The notes below the pieces were generated by a model, which was given only the letters and a program-made list of their open reading frames with translations, searched no databases and was not told where the DNA came from. Below are positions 37,484 to 46,960 of a stretch of DNA of 64,000 nucleotides, one piece after another. The translations under genes were made by a program, and so were the position numbers. Where the stretch lies: positions 1 to 64,000 of the forward strand of contig JAGLOO010000064.1 in the NCBI GenBank assembly GCA_023138875.1. Direction: 5' to 3'. The DNA is from Bacteroidales bacterium. GTDB taxonomy: Bacteria; Bacteroidota; Bacteroidia; Bacteroidales; GCA-2748055. Within the stretch, counting starts at the first letter, position 1. Each line of letters opens with the position of its first letter.

Positions 37484-37512
37484 TGACAGCCAATTTGTCA
37501 GTAAACCTGACA
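37484..37512. promoter_or_regulatory. Alternating half-sites TGACA-N7-TGTCA-N7-TGACA between panB and dnaK
   Basis: TGACA at 37484, TGTCA at 37496 and TGACA at 37508, each 12 bp from the next, forming two overlapping inverted repeats. Another TGTCA occurs at 37542. The array is 48 bp upstream of panB and 143 bp upstream of dnaK. It looks like an operator, possibly for heat-shock control of dnaK, but no known regulator can be named. The remaining 218-bp gap shows no clear TAnnTTTG element. Confidence 0.5.
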
Positions 37513-37654
37513 GGTCAAGATGAATTAACGGTTACTTTTCGTGTCATATTAGCACCTGGGTGGCCAATTTTAAAAATGGCATAATCTCTGATAGTCAAAA
37601 GTCGAAAGACTGCTTTGCAGCAAATATTGAAAGTTAAAAGTAAATAAATATATC

Positions 37655-39568
37655 ATGAGTAAAATTATAGGAATAGATCTTGGAACCACCAACTCCTGTG
37701 TATCGGTGATGGAAGGTAATGAGCCGGTTGTGATCCCGAACAGTGAAGGAAAACGGACAACCCCATCCATGGTGGCTTTTGTTGAGAATGGAGAAAGAAA
37801 AGTGGGTGATCCGGCCAAAAGGCAGGCCATTACCAACCCTACAAAGACCGTTTCATCCATCAAACGTTTTATGGGAGAAACCTATGACAGGATGAGCAAG
37901 GAGATTGCAAGGGTTCCTTATAAGGTAGTGAAGGGTGAAAACAATACCCCCCGCGTACAGATAGATGACCGCAAATATTCACCACAGGAGATCTCAGCCA
38001 TGGTGCTTCAGAAAATGAAAAAGACCGCTGAGGACTACCTGGGTCATGAAGTATCTGAAGCTGTTATCACTGTTCCTGCATATTTCAGCGATTCCCAGCG
38101 CCAGGCCACAAAAGAGGCCGGTGAAATCGCCGGGTTGATAGTAAAAAGGATCATCAATGAGCCTACTGCTGCTGCGCTGGCATACGGACTTGATAAGAAG
38201 ACCACCGATCTGAAAATAGCTGTATTTGACCTCGGGGGTGGAACATTTGATATCTCCATCCTGGAACTTGGGGATGGCGTTTTCGAGGTAAAATCCACCA
38301 ATGGAGATACCCACCTGGGTGGTGATGATATCGACCAGGTGATCATCGATTGGCTGGCTGAGGAATTCCAAAAGGACGAAGGACTCGACCTGAAAAAAGA
38401 TCCCATGGCATTGCAGCGCCTGAAGGAAGCTGCTGAAAAAGCCAAGATCGAGTTATCCAGTTCTACCAAGACTGAAATCAACCTGCCCTATATCATGCCG
38501 GTGGACGGGGTTCCCAAACACCTGGTTAAGTCCCTTACAAGGGCCAAATTCGAAAGCCTGGCCGATAAACTGATCCAGTCCACCATCGCACCCTGTAAAA
38601 AGGCTTTGAAAGATTCCGGGCTGAGTCGGGATGAAATCAACGAAGTTATCCTGGTGGGTGGATCTACCCGTATTCCTGCCATTCAAAAAGTGGTTCAGGA
38701 CTTTTTCGGGAAGGCTCCTTCAAAGGGTGTAAATCCGGATGAGGTGGTTGCTGTAGGTGCTGCCATTCAGGGAGGCGTGCTTACCGGTGAGGTCAAGGAT
38801 GTGCTGCTGCTGGATGTGACCCCGCTGTCACTGGGTATTGAAACCATGGGAAGTATTTCAACCAAACTCATTGAGTCCAATACAACCATCCCCACCAAAA
38901 AAACCCAGACCTTTACAACAGCTGCCGACAATCAGCCTTCTGTAGAGATCCATGTACTCCAGGGAGAAAGGGCCATGGCCAAAGACAACAAGACCATCGG
39001 CCGGTTCCACCTTGACGGGATTCCACCCTCTCAACGTGGTATTCCCCAGATTGAGGTAACATTCGATATCGATGCCAATGGGATACTGAATGTTTCTGCC
39101 AGGGACAAGGGGACCGGGAAAGAGCAGAGCATCCGCATCGAAGCTTCATCGGGACTGTCAGATTCTGAGATCGAAAGGATGAAGAAAGAAGCCCAGGAGA
39201 ACGAAGAAGCCGACAAAAATGCCAAGGAGCGCATTGATAAACTCAACAATGCCGACAGCCTGGTCTTCCAATCAGAAAAACAGCTGAAGGAGTTTGGAGA
39301 GAAGCTCCCTGACGAGAAGAAGACTGTCATCGAAGAAGCGCTGAACAAGCTGAAAGAGGCCCATAAGTCAGAAGACCTGGCAGCCATTGATGAGGCAACT
39401 GAAGCTTTGAACAATGCATGGCAATCAGCCTCACAGGATATGTACAATGCAGGCCAGCAGGCCGGTGGGGAAGCTGGTCAGGCTGAAGGCCAGGCTACCG
39501 GAGAACCTGCATCAGACAAAGGAGATGATGGTGAGGTGACTGATGTTGACTTCGAAGAAGTTAAATAG
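37655..39568 (+). CDS. dnaK: Molecular chaperone DnaK (Hsp70)
   Basis: 637 residues, full length. N-terminal ATPase domain: [78 protein letters not shown]. The interdomain linker is [13 protein letters not shown], followed by the substrate domain and helical lid. The C-terminus is a Gly/Gln/Glu-rich tail ending in DVDFEEVK. It is a general ATP-driven protein-folding chaperone. grpE and dnaJ are not adjacent. It is followed by a strong terminator, so it is likely monocistronic. Confidence 0.98.
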   Translation: MSKIIGIDLGTTNSCVSVMEGNEPVVIPNSEGKRTTPSMVAFVENGERKVGDPAKRQAITNPTKTVSSIKRFMGETYDRMSKEIARVPYKVVKGENNTPRVQIDDRKYSPQEISAMVLQKMKKTAEDYLGHEVSEAVITVPAYFSDSQRQATKEAGEIAGLIVKRIINEPTAAALAYGLDKKTTDLKIAVFDLGGGTFDISILELGDGVFEVKSTNGDTHLGGDDIDQVIIDWLAEEFQKDEGLDLKKDPMALQRLKEAAEKAKIELSSSTKTEINLPYIMPVDGVPKHLVKSLTRAKFESLADKLIQSTIAPCKKALKDSGLSRDEINEVILVGGSTRIPAIQKVVQDFFGKAPSKGVNPDEVVAVGAAIQGGVLTGEVKDVLLLDVTPLSLGIETMGSISTKLIESNTTIPTKKTQTFTTAADNQPSVEIHVLQGERAMAKDNKTIGRFHLDGIPPSQRGIPQIEVTFDIDANGILNVSARDKGTGKEQSIRIEASSGLSDSEIERMKKEAQENEEADKNAKERIDKLNNADSLVFQSEKQLKEFGEKLPDEKKTVIEEALNKLKEAHKSEDLAAIDEATEALNNAWQSASQDMYNAGQQAGGEAGQAEGQATGEPASDKGDDGEVTDVDFEEVK

Positions 39569-39595
39569 ATAGATCATCACCGGAAAACGGTTTAT

Positions 39596-39628
39596 AAAGA
39601 GGCTGTCTCACTTGGGACAGCCTCTTTG
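39596..39628 (+). terminator. Rho-independent terminator after dnaK
   Basis: AAAGAGGCTGTC and GACAGCCTCTTT form a perfect 12-bp stem around an 8-base loop, 28 bp after the dnaK stop codon. Confidence 0.9.
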
Positions 39629-39666
39629 ACTTTTGCACCATCCCTTCCAGGAGAAAAACCTTTATT

Positions 39667-39746
39667 CTTGAAGGGATTGTAAAAGAGGTACCTGACGGAA
39701 CGGAACGAAGTGAGTTTTGTAGTACCGTTTTACAATCTCTTCAAGG
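39667..39746. repeat. Long hairpin repeat A
   Basis: Arms at 39667-39691 and 39722-39746: CTTGAAGGGATTGTAAAA pairs with the complement of TTTTACAATCTCTTCAAG with one mismatch, and the GGTAC/GTACC ends also pair. The 30-base loop contains GGAACGGAACGAAGTGAG. No coding potential. It lies between the dnaK terminator and the MORN-protein gene. Confidence 0.7.
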
Positions 39747-39765
39747 CTCAATTTACATTCTGAAG

Positions 39766-39829
39766 CGAATGTTATAAAAGCTGCCTTAGCTGGTGCGAAG
39801 CACAAGGTTCAGCAGCGTTATAATATTCG
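39766..39829. repeat. Long hairpin repeat B
   Basis: Arms CGAATGTTATAAAAGCTGC (39766-39784) and GCAGCGTTATAATATTCG (39812-39829) pair with two small interruptions. It shares AAGCTGCCTTAGC with the hairpin at 24530-24614. It ends 40 bp before the next start codon. Confidence 0.65.
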
Positions 39830-39853
39830 AGAAAGGATGCAAAGGTTTTTAGC

Positions 39854-39861
39854 TATATTTG
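39854..39861 (+). promoter_or_regulatory. -7 element of the MORN-protein/subtilase/xse operon
   Basis: TATATTTG fits TAnnTTTG. It lies so close to the first ATG (39869) that the transcript would be leaderless there, or have a very short leader if the ATG at 39872 or 39881 is used. No -33 element is evident. Confidence 0.45.
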
Positions 39862-39868
39862 ATCTGCT

Positions 39869-40621
39869 ATGATGAGAGTAATGCTATTACTGATTCTTGC
39901 TTCAGGAGCAAACGGGCTGCTTGGCCAGAACCTTGTGGATGAGCAGGGCCGGAAGACCGGACAATGGAAGGTAGAATACCCCGGTGGGAATACCCTTTAT
40001 GAAGCCAGATTCAAGGAGGGGAGGCCGGCGGGACTGATGGTCCGTTACTATGAGAGTGGAGCCGTTCGGGCACGTATGATGTTCGATTCCGTTGAGGATC
40101 GAAGCTTCACAAGGTTGTACTACAAAAATGGGAAACAGGCGGCTGAAGGATGGTTTGTGAATGAAGTGAAAGATTCTGTATGGACATATTTTTCAAAGTT
40201 TGACGGGTCTGTCAGGATCAGGGAATCCTATCTGGATGGGAACCTTCACGGTCCTGTCAGGAGTTTTTATCCCAGTGGGATTGTCTCTGAAGAAGTGATT
40301 TGGGTGCAGAACAGAATGGATGGTGCGTGGAAACAGTATTACAAAGACGGTTCCCTGAGGCTTGAATGCCAGTATAAAAATGATATGCTGAATGGACCCT
40401 ACAAGGTCTATTACGCCGACAGTACTCTGAAAGTCAGGGGAGAATACCGGGATAACAAATCCCATGGCATGTGGAGTTATTATGACGAAACAGGAACGGA
40501 AAATTACGCCATTGAATTCCTCTTCGGTAAAGCAGTGGAACAGGAGAAATACCTGCAATTGATGGGGGATAGCCTGCAAAGGTTCGAGGTGACAACAGAA
40601 CCGGAGTTCATTCAACAATAA
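39869..40621 (+). CDS. Secreted MORN-repeat protein (YwqK-like)
   Basis: 250 residues. Signal peptide (MMRVMLLLILASGANGLLGQ), then at least seven MORN/YwqK-type repeats: GQWKVEYPGGNTLYEARFKE, RYYESGAVRARMMF, LYYKNGKQAAEGWF, SFYPSGIVSEEVIW, QYYKDGSLRLECQYKN, VYYADSTLKVRGEYRD and YYDETGTENYAIEF. The repeats form beta-hairpins of unknown partner. The YwqK name implies an antitoxin in Bacillus, but a secreted copy is unlikely to be one. It lies 10 bp before the subtilase gene on the same strand. Confidence 0.88.
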   Translation: MMRVMLLLILASGANGLLGQNLVDEQGRKTGQWKVEYPGGNTLYEARFKEGRPAGLMVRYYESGAVRARMMFDSVEDRSFTRLYYKNGKQAAEGWFVNEVKDSVWTYFSKFDGSVRIRESYLDGNLHGPVRSFYPSGIVSEEVIWVQNRMDGAWKQYYKDGSLRLECQYKNDMLNGPYKVYYADSTLKVRGEYRDNKSHGMWSYYDETGTENYAIEFLFGKAVEQEKYLQLMGDSLQRFEVTTEPEFIQQ

Positions 40622-40631
40622 AACGATTCAC

Positions 40632-42260
40632 ATGAAGATCAGACTGGTCGCAGGATTACTGTTTATGATGTCTGTTGCTTCCGCGCAACAGATGGCCGAT
40701 AACGTTTACTGGGTGTATTTTACAGATAAGAACGGGAACGGGTATGAAATTGATCACCCTGAAGCATTCCTTTCACAGCGTTCTGTGAACAGGAGGGCCT
40801 GGCAGGAGCTTGCCATTGATCGTCGGGATCTGCCGGTCACACAGGCCTACGTGGAGGAGTTGGAAGTAATGGGCGTGGAGGTAAAACACATTTCCAGATG
40901 GTTGAACGGAATTGCGATGATTAATGCCGACCAGCAGCTTTTCGAACAGGTCCTCGCAAAACCTTTTGTGGATACAGTTGCCTGGGAACCGGATATGAAC
41001 GACCTCTATTTTCCCCCTGCTCCCAACGGTAACAGGTTTGAGCCACCACTGATCACCCCGCCCGGATATGATTATGGAGTGGCAACCGAACAGATCCTGA
41101 TGATGGATATGGATTTCTTGCACGACAAAGGCTATACCGGTAAGGGTGTCTGGATAGCTGTCCTTGATGCAGGTTTTCGGAATGTGGACAGCCTGCCTTC
41201 TTTTGAAGCCATGATCAATGAAGGAAGATTGTTGGGAACCCGCAATTTTGTGAACGACATACCCATCTTCCGTCAAAATTCTATACATGGTATGTATGTA
41301 CTATCGACTATGGGCGCTGAATGGAATGGCAATATGATCGGTACTGCACCCCACGCCAGCTATTTCCTCTGTATGACAGAGAATCCGGATCAGGAGACGC
41401 GGATAGAGGAAGTGGCATGGATCGAGGCCGCTGAATATATTGACAGCCTGGGATTTGACGTGATCAATACTTCCCTGGGGTATTCCGATTTCGACAGCAC
41501 CGATTTCGATTATACATACAGGGACATGGATGGAAAAACCACCTATATTTCCAGAGCGGCATCCCTGACTGCTGCAAAGGGGATTATTGCGTGTAACAGC
41601 GCCGGCAATTCAGGTGACAAATCGTGGTTTTATATTACGGCCCCTGCTGATGCGGACAACACTCTTGCGGTCGGGGCGGTGGACAGCACCAATGTGATCG
41701 GAAACTTCAGCTCGAGGGGTCCCTCTTTTGATGCAAGGATCAAGCCCGATGTAGTAGCCATGGGCGTTGCCACCTGTCTGCAAAGCGTATATGGCGGACT
41801 GGCCCGGGGAGGTGGGACCTCTTTTGCTTCACCGCTCGTAGCAGGATCGGTGGCCAGCTTATGGCAGGCCTATCCTGAAACACCCGCAAAAGAGCTGATC
41901 CATATGATACGGCAGAGTGGTGACTCGAATAAAAATCCCGATTCAACCTATGGTTTCGGACTTCCCAGTTTTGCAAAAGTTTACTGGAGTATCACCGGTG
42001 TTCCAGCACAGTTCATACCCGGACAGATGGAGATCTATCCGAATCCGGCCCGGCAACACATCATGATAAGGTTGCCTGAAGAAAATATGACTGGCAGTTA
42101 TGATCTGCGCTTCCTCGATATGAGCGGGAGGATCTTGCATTCACAACAGGTCTCAATCCCAGGTGAAGTATACCTGCCTGATGTGCTGATGAGCGGTCTG
42201 TACATCGTGGAGGTCAAAACACCACGGGGTGTTTATCACAGCCGGCTAATCAAAGAGTAA
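40632..42260 (+). CDS. Secreted S8 (subtilisin-like) peptidase with T9SS sorting domain
   Basis: 542 residues. Signal peptide 1-18. The catalytic triad is intact: Asp179 in VLDAGF, His219 in SIHGMYVLSTM, Ser397 in GGTSFASPLVAG; the oxyanion region is CNSAGNSG. The first Asp motif is DAG rather than the classical D(T/S)G. Residues about 465-542 form a T9SS sorting tail (EIYPNPARQHIMIRL, FLDMSGRILHSQQV, MSGLYIVEVKTPRG). Family role: extracellular protein degradation after T9SS export. Its TAA stop overlaps the xseA ATG (TAATG), so a secreted protease is coupled to a nuclease subunit by position only. Confidence 0.94.
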   Translation: MKIRLVAGLLFMMSVASAQQMADNVYWVYFTDKNGNGYEIDHPEAFLSQRSVNRRAWQELAIDRRDLPVTQAYVEELEVMGVEVKHISRWLNGIAMINADQQLFEQVLAKPFVDTVAWEPDMNDLYFPPAPNGNRFEPPLITPPGYDYGVATEQILMMDMDFLHDKGYTGKGVWIAVLDAGFRNVDSLPSFEAMINEGRLLGTRNFVNDIPIFRQNSIHGMYVLSTMGAEWNGNMIGTAPHASYFLCMTENPDQETRIEEVAWIEAAEYIDSLGFDVINTSLGYSDFDSTDFDYTYRDMDGKTTYISRAASLTAAKGIIACNSAGNSGDKSWFYITAPADADNTLAVGAVDSTNVIGNFSSRGPSFDARIKPDVVAMGVATCLQSVYGGLARGGGTSFASPLVAGSVASLWQAYPETPAKELIHMIRQSGDSNKNPDSTYGFGLPSFAKVYWSITGVPAQFIPGQMEIYPNPARQHIMIRLPEENMTGSYDLRFLDMSGRILHSQQVSIPGEVYLPDVLMSGLYIVEVKTPRGVYHSRLIKE

Positions 42261-43522
42261 TGCCTGAAGGTTCATTGTCATTATCGGATCTCCTCCTGCA
42301 GGTCAGGAACGTGCTGGGGAAAGAGTTTTCCGGCACATACTGGATCGTAGCCGAGATCCTTGAACTACACGTAAACAGGAGCGGACACTGCTACATGGAG
42401 TTGATCGAAAAGAGCAATGAGAATGATACACTCCTGGCCCGCGCAAAAGGGACCATCTGGGCCTCCAGGTACAGCATGCTTCGCCCCTTCTTCGAAACCT
42501 CCACCGGTACCGAACTGAAAAGTGGTATTAAAATGTTATGCAAGGCTTCTGTAGAATTTCATGCCCAGTATGGTTTTAGCCTCAACATCACTGATATCGA
42601 TCCCAGCTATACACTGGGCGATCTGGCCAGGAAGAAACAGGAGGTGATCAGGAAACTACGGGAAGACGGGGTAATGGAAATGAACAAAGAAATCCCCTTT
42701 CCGCGAGTCCCTCAGCGCATTGCCATAATCTCCTCGGAAACTGCTGCTGGCTATGGCGATTTTATGGAATCCATCCGGAACAACAACCAGGGATTTAATT
42801 TTCACACCATGTTGTTCCCGGCAGTTATGCAGGGAAATGATACCCCGGATTCCATCATCAGTGCCCTGGATAAAGTATTTGAATCGGTGTCTGAATATGA
42901 CTGTATAGTCATCATCAGGGGTGGTGGATCCAAGGCCGACCTGGAGAGTTATAACAATTACGACCTGGCCTATTTCATTACCCAGTTTCCGTTGCCGGTA
43001 ATCACAGGGATCGGGCATGAAAGGGATGAATCGGTGGTGGATATGGTAGCCGCCCTGGGTCTCAAAACACCTACCGCAGTGGCTGAATTCCTCGTGGACC
43101 AGCTCCTCGCATTCGATTTTCATCTGTCAGCTCTCCATGATAATCTGTCCACCTCGGTAAAGCGGATCGTACAGGTTCAGGTAGCTCAGCTGGAACGCTA
43201 TTCGAGCAACCTGGAGCATCTATCCAGGGGCTTTCTTCACAAGAAAACAGAACATCTGCAGCAGGTCAGCCTGTTCCTTGGCCGGGAGGTGAATAGCTAC
43301 CTGACAAGGAAAAAGGATCACCTTACCCTTCTTGAAACCCGCACAGAACTTGTTAATCCTGAGAATATCCTGAGAAGGGGGTACTCCATGACCCTGCTGG
43401 ACGGGAAAGCCCTGACGGGTATAAAAAATGTAAAACCTGGAGACCTTCTGGAAACCAGGCTTTATAAAGGAAAGATCCTAAGTAAAGTTGAAAAAACCAC
43501 AGGAAAAAATGGCAAAAGATAA
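42260..43522 (+). CDS. xseA: Exodeoxyribonuclease VII large subunit
   Basis: 420 residues. An N-terminal OB fold (residues 5-105; FSGTYWIVAEILELHVNRSG) precedes the catalytic region: PQRIAIISSETAAGYGDF, VIIRGGGSKADLESYNNYDL and PVITGIGHERDESVVDMVA, followed by a coiled-coil region (300-370) and RRGYSMTLLDGKAL. It degrades single-stranded DNA in both directions together with XseB. It overlaps both neighbours, as usual for a tightly packed operon. Confidence 0.96.
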   Translation: MPEGSLSLSDLLLQVRNVLGKEFSGTYWIVAEILELHVNRSGHCYMELIEKSNENDTLLARAKGTIWASRYSMLRPFFETSTGTELKSGIKMLCKASVEFHAQYGFSLNITDIDPSYTLGDLARKKQEVIRKLREDGVMEMNKEIPFPRVPQRIAIISSETAAGYGDFMESIRNNNQGFNFHTMLFPAVMQGNDTPDSIISALDKVFESVSEYDCIVIIRGGGSKADLESYNNYDLAYFITQFPLPVITGIGHERDESVVDMVAALGLKTPTAVAEFLVDQLLAFDFHLSALHDNLSTSVKRIVQVQVAQLERYSSNLEHLSRGFLHKKTEHLQQVSLFLGREVNSYLTRKKDHLTLLETRTELVNPENILRRGYSMTLLDGKALTGIKNVKPGDLLETRLYKGKILSKVEKTTGKNGKR

Positions 43523-43703
43523 AATGAGTTTTGACAGTGCGGTAAAAGAGATTGAGACGATCCTGGAAAAGATCGAGGGGGGTGACCTGGGTGTGGACGA
43601 GCTTGCGGAAAAGGTGAGCCGTGTTACCGAACTGCTGAAAACATGTCGTGACAGGCTTTATAAGACCGAAGAGCAGATCAACAAAATCCTGGGTGGATCC
43701 TAG
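43509..43703 (+). CDS. xseB: Exodeoxyribonuclease VII small subunit
   Basis: 64 residues from ATG 43509, which has AGGAAA just upstream; a TTG at 43488 is a weaker choice. Typical two-helix form: MSFDSAVKEIETILEKIEGG, then VTELLKTCRDRLYKTEEQIN. Fourteen bases overlap xseA. The stop codon is one base from the stop of the convergent sensor-kinase gene. Confidence 0.95.
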   Translation: MAKDKMSFDSAVKEIETILEKIEGGDLGVDELAEKVSRVTELLKTCRDRLYKTEEQINKILGGS

Positions 43704-43704
43704 G

Positions 43705-46700
43705 CTATATATACTTAGCCAGGGTATTCAGCAATTCGTCCACTTTAATTGGCTTGCTGAGATAATCATCACATCCTGCTTCCCTGCTGATCTCCCGCTC
43801 ACCCGACATGGCATAAGCGGTCTGTGCAATCACAGGAAGATCCGGTCGTTCCTTTTTGATGACCTTTGTACATTCATACCCGTTGAGCAGTGGCATCTGG
43901 ATATCCATTAAAATAAGGTTCAGGTCACTGTTATTCCTGAATATCTCAAGGGTTTCCTCTCCATCCTTGGACCACAGGATCTCCACCCCGGTATCCCTCA
44001 AAGCTTCAAAAAGAAAATAGAAATTGGAATGGTCGTCTTCGGCAATCAATAATTTCTTGTTCTCCCAGGATTTCATTTCAGATGTTCGTGTCCTTAACGC
44101 AGCTTCATGCTTCAAGGGTACCTCGTTCCGGGGCAGGGTAAACCAGAATGTGGCCCCTTCGCCTGATACAGATTTCACACCAATCTGACCACCCAGAATT
44201 TCGGTCAGGTTCTTGGAGATAGCCAGGCCCAGGCCGGTACCACCGTAAAGCTTTGTTTTGGTCTCGTGACCCTGCATGAAACGGCCAAAGATCAACGCCT
44301 GCTTCTCTACCCTGATCCCGATGCCTGAGTCCTTCACATAGAAGAGGATCCCTTCCGAATGCTCCTCAATGCCAAGCACAATCTCACCCTCGTCGGCGAA
44401 TTTGACCGCATTGCTCAGCAGGTTGACTAAGATTTGCTTGAGCCTGAATGGATCAGTATAGATTGCCAGGTCGTTCACAGGCCAGTCCCAACGCAGATTG
44501 ATGGTCAGATGATCCTTCCCGGTTCGCTTAACGTTCTGGAGAAACATCAGATGCAATTCTTTGAACATGTCCCTGATTAAGCACTCGGCAATATGAACAT
44601 TTACCTGTCCTGCCTCTATTTTTGCTATATCGATGATATCATCTATGAGCCGCATCAGGTCATCGGCCCCCTGGTTAATCTGGGCAATAAAATCCCTGCG
44701 CTCTTCTGGTGTCAGGCCATTATCCGAAAGCAGATCCGAGAAACCTACAATGGCATTCATAGGTGTCCTGATCTCGTGGGACATGTTGGAAAGGAAAGCT
44801 GTTTTAAGCTTGTCTGATTCCTCTGCTTTATGCTTGGCTTCAAGTAATTTTCTTTCAGCCTCTTTCCTGTCAGTGATATTCTTCAGGATAAACACCATCG
44901 AATCAGGCTTTCCGTTGCTGGTGTAAATGGCACCACAGGAGACCTCTCCTTCGAATGTCTCCCCGTCGGGTCGTATAATCTGGTATTCCAGGTTCTTCAA
45001 ATAGCCCGATTCCCAGGTCAGGTTAAAGTCCTTCATGGCCTGCCGCCAGTGCATCCTGCCAATGAAGCGGAAGATTTTCTCACCAAGAACAAGCTCTGAC
45101 TCCACATTAAAAACCTCCAGGAAGGCGCTGTTATAATCGAGGATCACTGCATTAGTATCCGTAACGATCATCGGATCGGGCGATGATTCAAAAATCCGCC
45201 GCTGTTTCTCCTGAGTGGCCCTCAAATAATCCTGGTGCCTGCGCCGGTTAATGGCCATGGCAATCTGGTCACTGGCAAATTCAAGCAGTGAGGCATCCGA
45301 TCTGGTATAGACAACATCGTCGGTATAGGATTGAATAGCAAATACACCGATGGTCCTTCCTTCATGCTTCAGGGGAACTCCCAGCCAGCTTTTGCACGGC
45401 GCACCCACCGGTTCAATCTCACCCGATTCTGTCAGCTCCTTTTCACGGTTAGTGTCCACCAACTGAGCTTCGCCTGTCCTGATCACAAAACTGGTCAGGG
45501 TCTTCCTGGCGGGAAACTCGGTGAAGGAGTCCATTTCATCCTTCATAAACGGAAGGGTCAGGGTATCAGTGTCCTCGTTATACAGGGCCAGGAAACAATT
45601 GGTCGTATCCAACACCTTGCCCAGGTACTCCCTGATCTTGTAGTATAATTCTTCCAGGCTCTGCGTAGTCGTAACTGCATTTGAAATATCAAACAGCACC
45701 TGTTTCACCTGGTCAGCCCGTTTTCTTTCATTGATGTTCTCATGGATACCCATGAGCCTGATGGTATTCCCCTGGTCATCATGCTCTACGGCTTTTCCCC
45801 TGCAAAGGATCCAGACAAAATCTCCGCTCACAGTTCTGAGCCTGAATTCGATCTCAAAGGAAGCATCCCGGTTTTTCACACTTGTTTCCACGGCTTGCAC
45901 AGCCCCTTTGTGGTCGTCCGGATGAAGGAGTGAAGCCCATGTGTCAAATTCATGGGGCAGCTCATCGGGTTTATATCCCAACATGGAAAACCATATGGGT
46001 GAAAAATAGACCTCATTGGTAACAACGTTCCAGTCCCATAAACCCAGGTTGTTGGCTTGAAGGGCCAGGTTCAGTCGTTCCTCGCTCTCTCTGAGAGCAT
46101 CCTGAGACTTTCTTGACTCAGTGATATCCCTTGCCACAGCAACCACTGAATGGATTGCCTCAGAACTACCACCCTCAGGGTTTAACCTCCATTCATAAGT
46201 GATAATCTTATTGTTCAGTTCAAGGTCGAATTCAATGGTATGTGGTTTCCCTGACGTAAAGACAGTCTCCAGGGCTTCCTCCCAGATTACTACTTTATCC
46301 TCCGGAAAAATCGCCATCTCACGATGGCTCTTATTGATAAAATCCTTGATCTTTATTCCGGTTTGAATCTCTGCAGTACGATTCACATAAACATGCCGGT
46401 GGTTGCGATCAAACCGCATGATCACATCCGGTGAGTTTTCAGCAAATGCCCTGAAATGCTCCTGGGATTCACTGAGGGCATGCTCCACTTCCTGTCGTTG
46501 CTTGATGACTTTGGAGTACTTCTGGGATGAGTAGACAGATGGTACCAGTTTAGAAAATTGTCCTTTCAACACATAGTCCCACACCCCCGATTTCAGGGTA
46601 TCTGCAGCCCCTCTTTCATTTTTTTCACCCACCAGGTAGATCAATGGTACATCAGAATAGTAAGGTAGCATCTCCTTCTCCAATACCTCTCTGAGGTTAT

Positions 46701-46887
46701 CAGGAAGGTCAAAATCGGAAATGATCAGGTCCGGGGGATTACCGGTTAACCTGGATTTCAATGTGTCCCGGTCCTTGTACTGGCAGTGATCCACATCAAA
46801 TCCTCCCTCCTTCAGGGTCAATAAGACATCATCCACCACAAGTGGGTCCAGATTCCAGAAACAGATACTAATTTTCAGACCGGCCAT
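43705..46887 (-). CDS. Hybrid sensor histidine kinase with REC, PAS, GAF and REC domains
   Basis: 1060 residues, no transmembrane helix, so cytoplasmic. An N-terminal receiver-like domain (1-115) has Asp58 in LIISDFDLP. Two PAS domains at about 140-260 and 275-395 (PAC motifs ending ARDITESRK and HENINERKR), a GAF domain at about 400-560 (CKSWLGVPLKHEGRTIGVFA), a third PAS at about 565-690, then HisKA with His near 703 (NMSHEIRTPMNAIVGFSDLL), HATPase (NLLSNAVKFADEGEIVLGIE, GGTGLGLAISKNL) and a C-terminal receiver at about 945-1060 (Asp near 993 in LILMDIQMP; KPIKVDEL). It is a phosphorelay sensor integrating several internal signals. It begins 73 bp after the TonB receptor stop on the same strand. 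Its output partner is not nearby. Confidence 0.93.
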   Translation of the reverse strand: MAGLKISICFWNLDPLVVDDVLLTLKEGGFDVDHCQYKDRDTLKSRLTGNPPDLIISDFDLPDNLREVLEKEMLPYYSDVPLIYLVGEKNERGAADTLKSGVWDYVLKGQFSKLVPSVYSSQKYSKVIKQRQEVEHALSESQEHFRAFAENSPDVIMRFDRNHRHVYVNRTAEIQTGIKIKDFINKSHREMAIFPEDKVVIWEEALETVFTSGKPHTIEFDLELNNKIITYEWRLNPEGGSSEAIHSVVAVARDITESRKSQDALRESEERLNLALQANNLGLWDWNVVTNEVYFSPIWFSMLGYKPDELPHEFDTWASLLHPDDHKGAVQAVETSVKNRDASFEIEFRLRTVSGDFVWILCRGKAVEHDDQGNTIRLMGIHENINERKRADQVKQVLFDISNAVTTTQSLEELYYKIREYLGKVLDTTNCFLALYNEDTDTLTLPFMKDEMDSFTEFPARKTLTSFVIRTGEAQLVDTNREKELTESGEIEPVGAPCKSWLGVPLKHEGRTIGVFAIQSYTDDVVYTRSDASLLEFASDQIAMAINRRRHQDYLRATQEKQRRIFESSPDPMIVTDTNAVILDYNSAFLEVFNVESELVLGEKIFRFIGRMHWRQAMKDFNLTWESGYLKNLEYQIIRPDGETFEGEVSCGAIYTSNGKPDSMVFILKNITDRKEAERKLLEAKHKAEESDKLKTAFLSNMSHEIRTPMNAIVGFSDLLSDNGLTPEERRDFIAQINQGADDLMRLIDDIIDIAKIEAGQVNVHIAECLIRDMFKELHLMFLQNVKRTGKDHLTINLRWDWPVNDLAIYTDPFRLKQILVNLLSNAVKFADEGEIVLGIEEHSEGILFYVKDSGIGIRVEKQALIFGRFMQGHETKTKLYGGTGLGLAISKNLTEILGGQIGVKSVSGEGATFWFTLPRNEVPLKHEAALRTRTSEMKSWENKKLLIAEDDHSNFYFLFEALRDTGVEILWSKDGEETLEIFRNNSDLNLILMDIQMPLLNGYECTKVIKKERPDLPVIAQTAYAMSGEREISREAGCDDYLSKPIKVDELLNTLAKYI

Positions 46888-46960
46888 TAGGGTTGAATCA
46901 ACATTCCATGTTTTCGATGTGTAAATTAATTAAAAAATATTGAATGGACATAATGCTTTT

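Noticed and set aside
39667..39829. Possible CRISPR or tRNA in the hairpin region
   Set aside because: The arms are single inverted repeats, not spaced direct repeats, and no cloverleaf or CCA end can be drawn.
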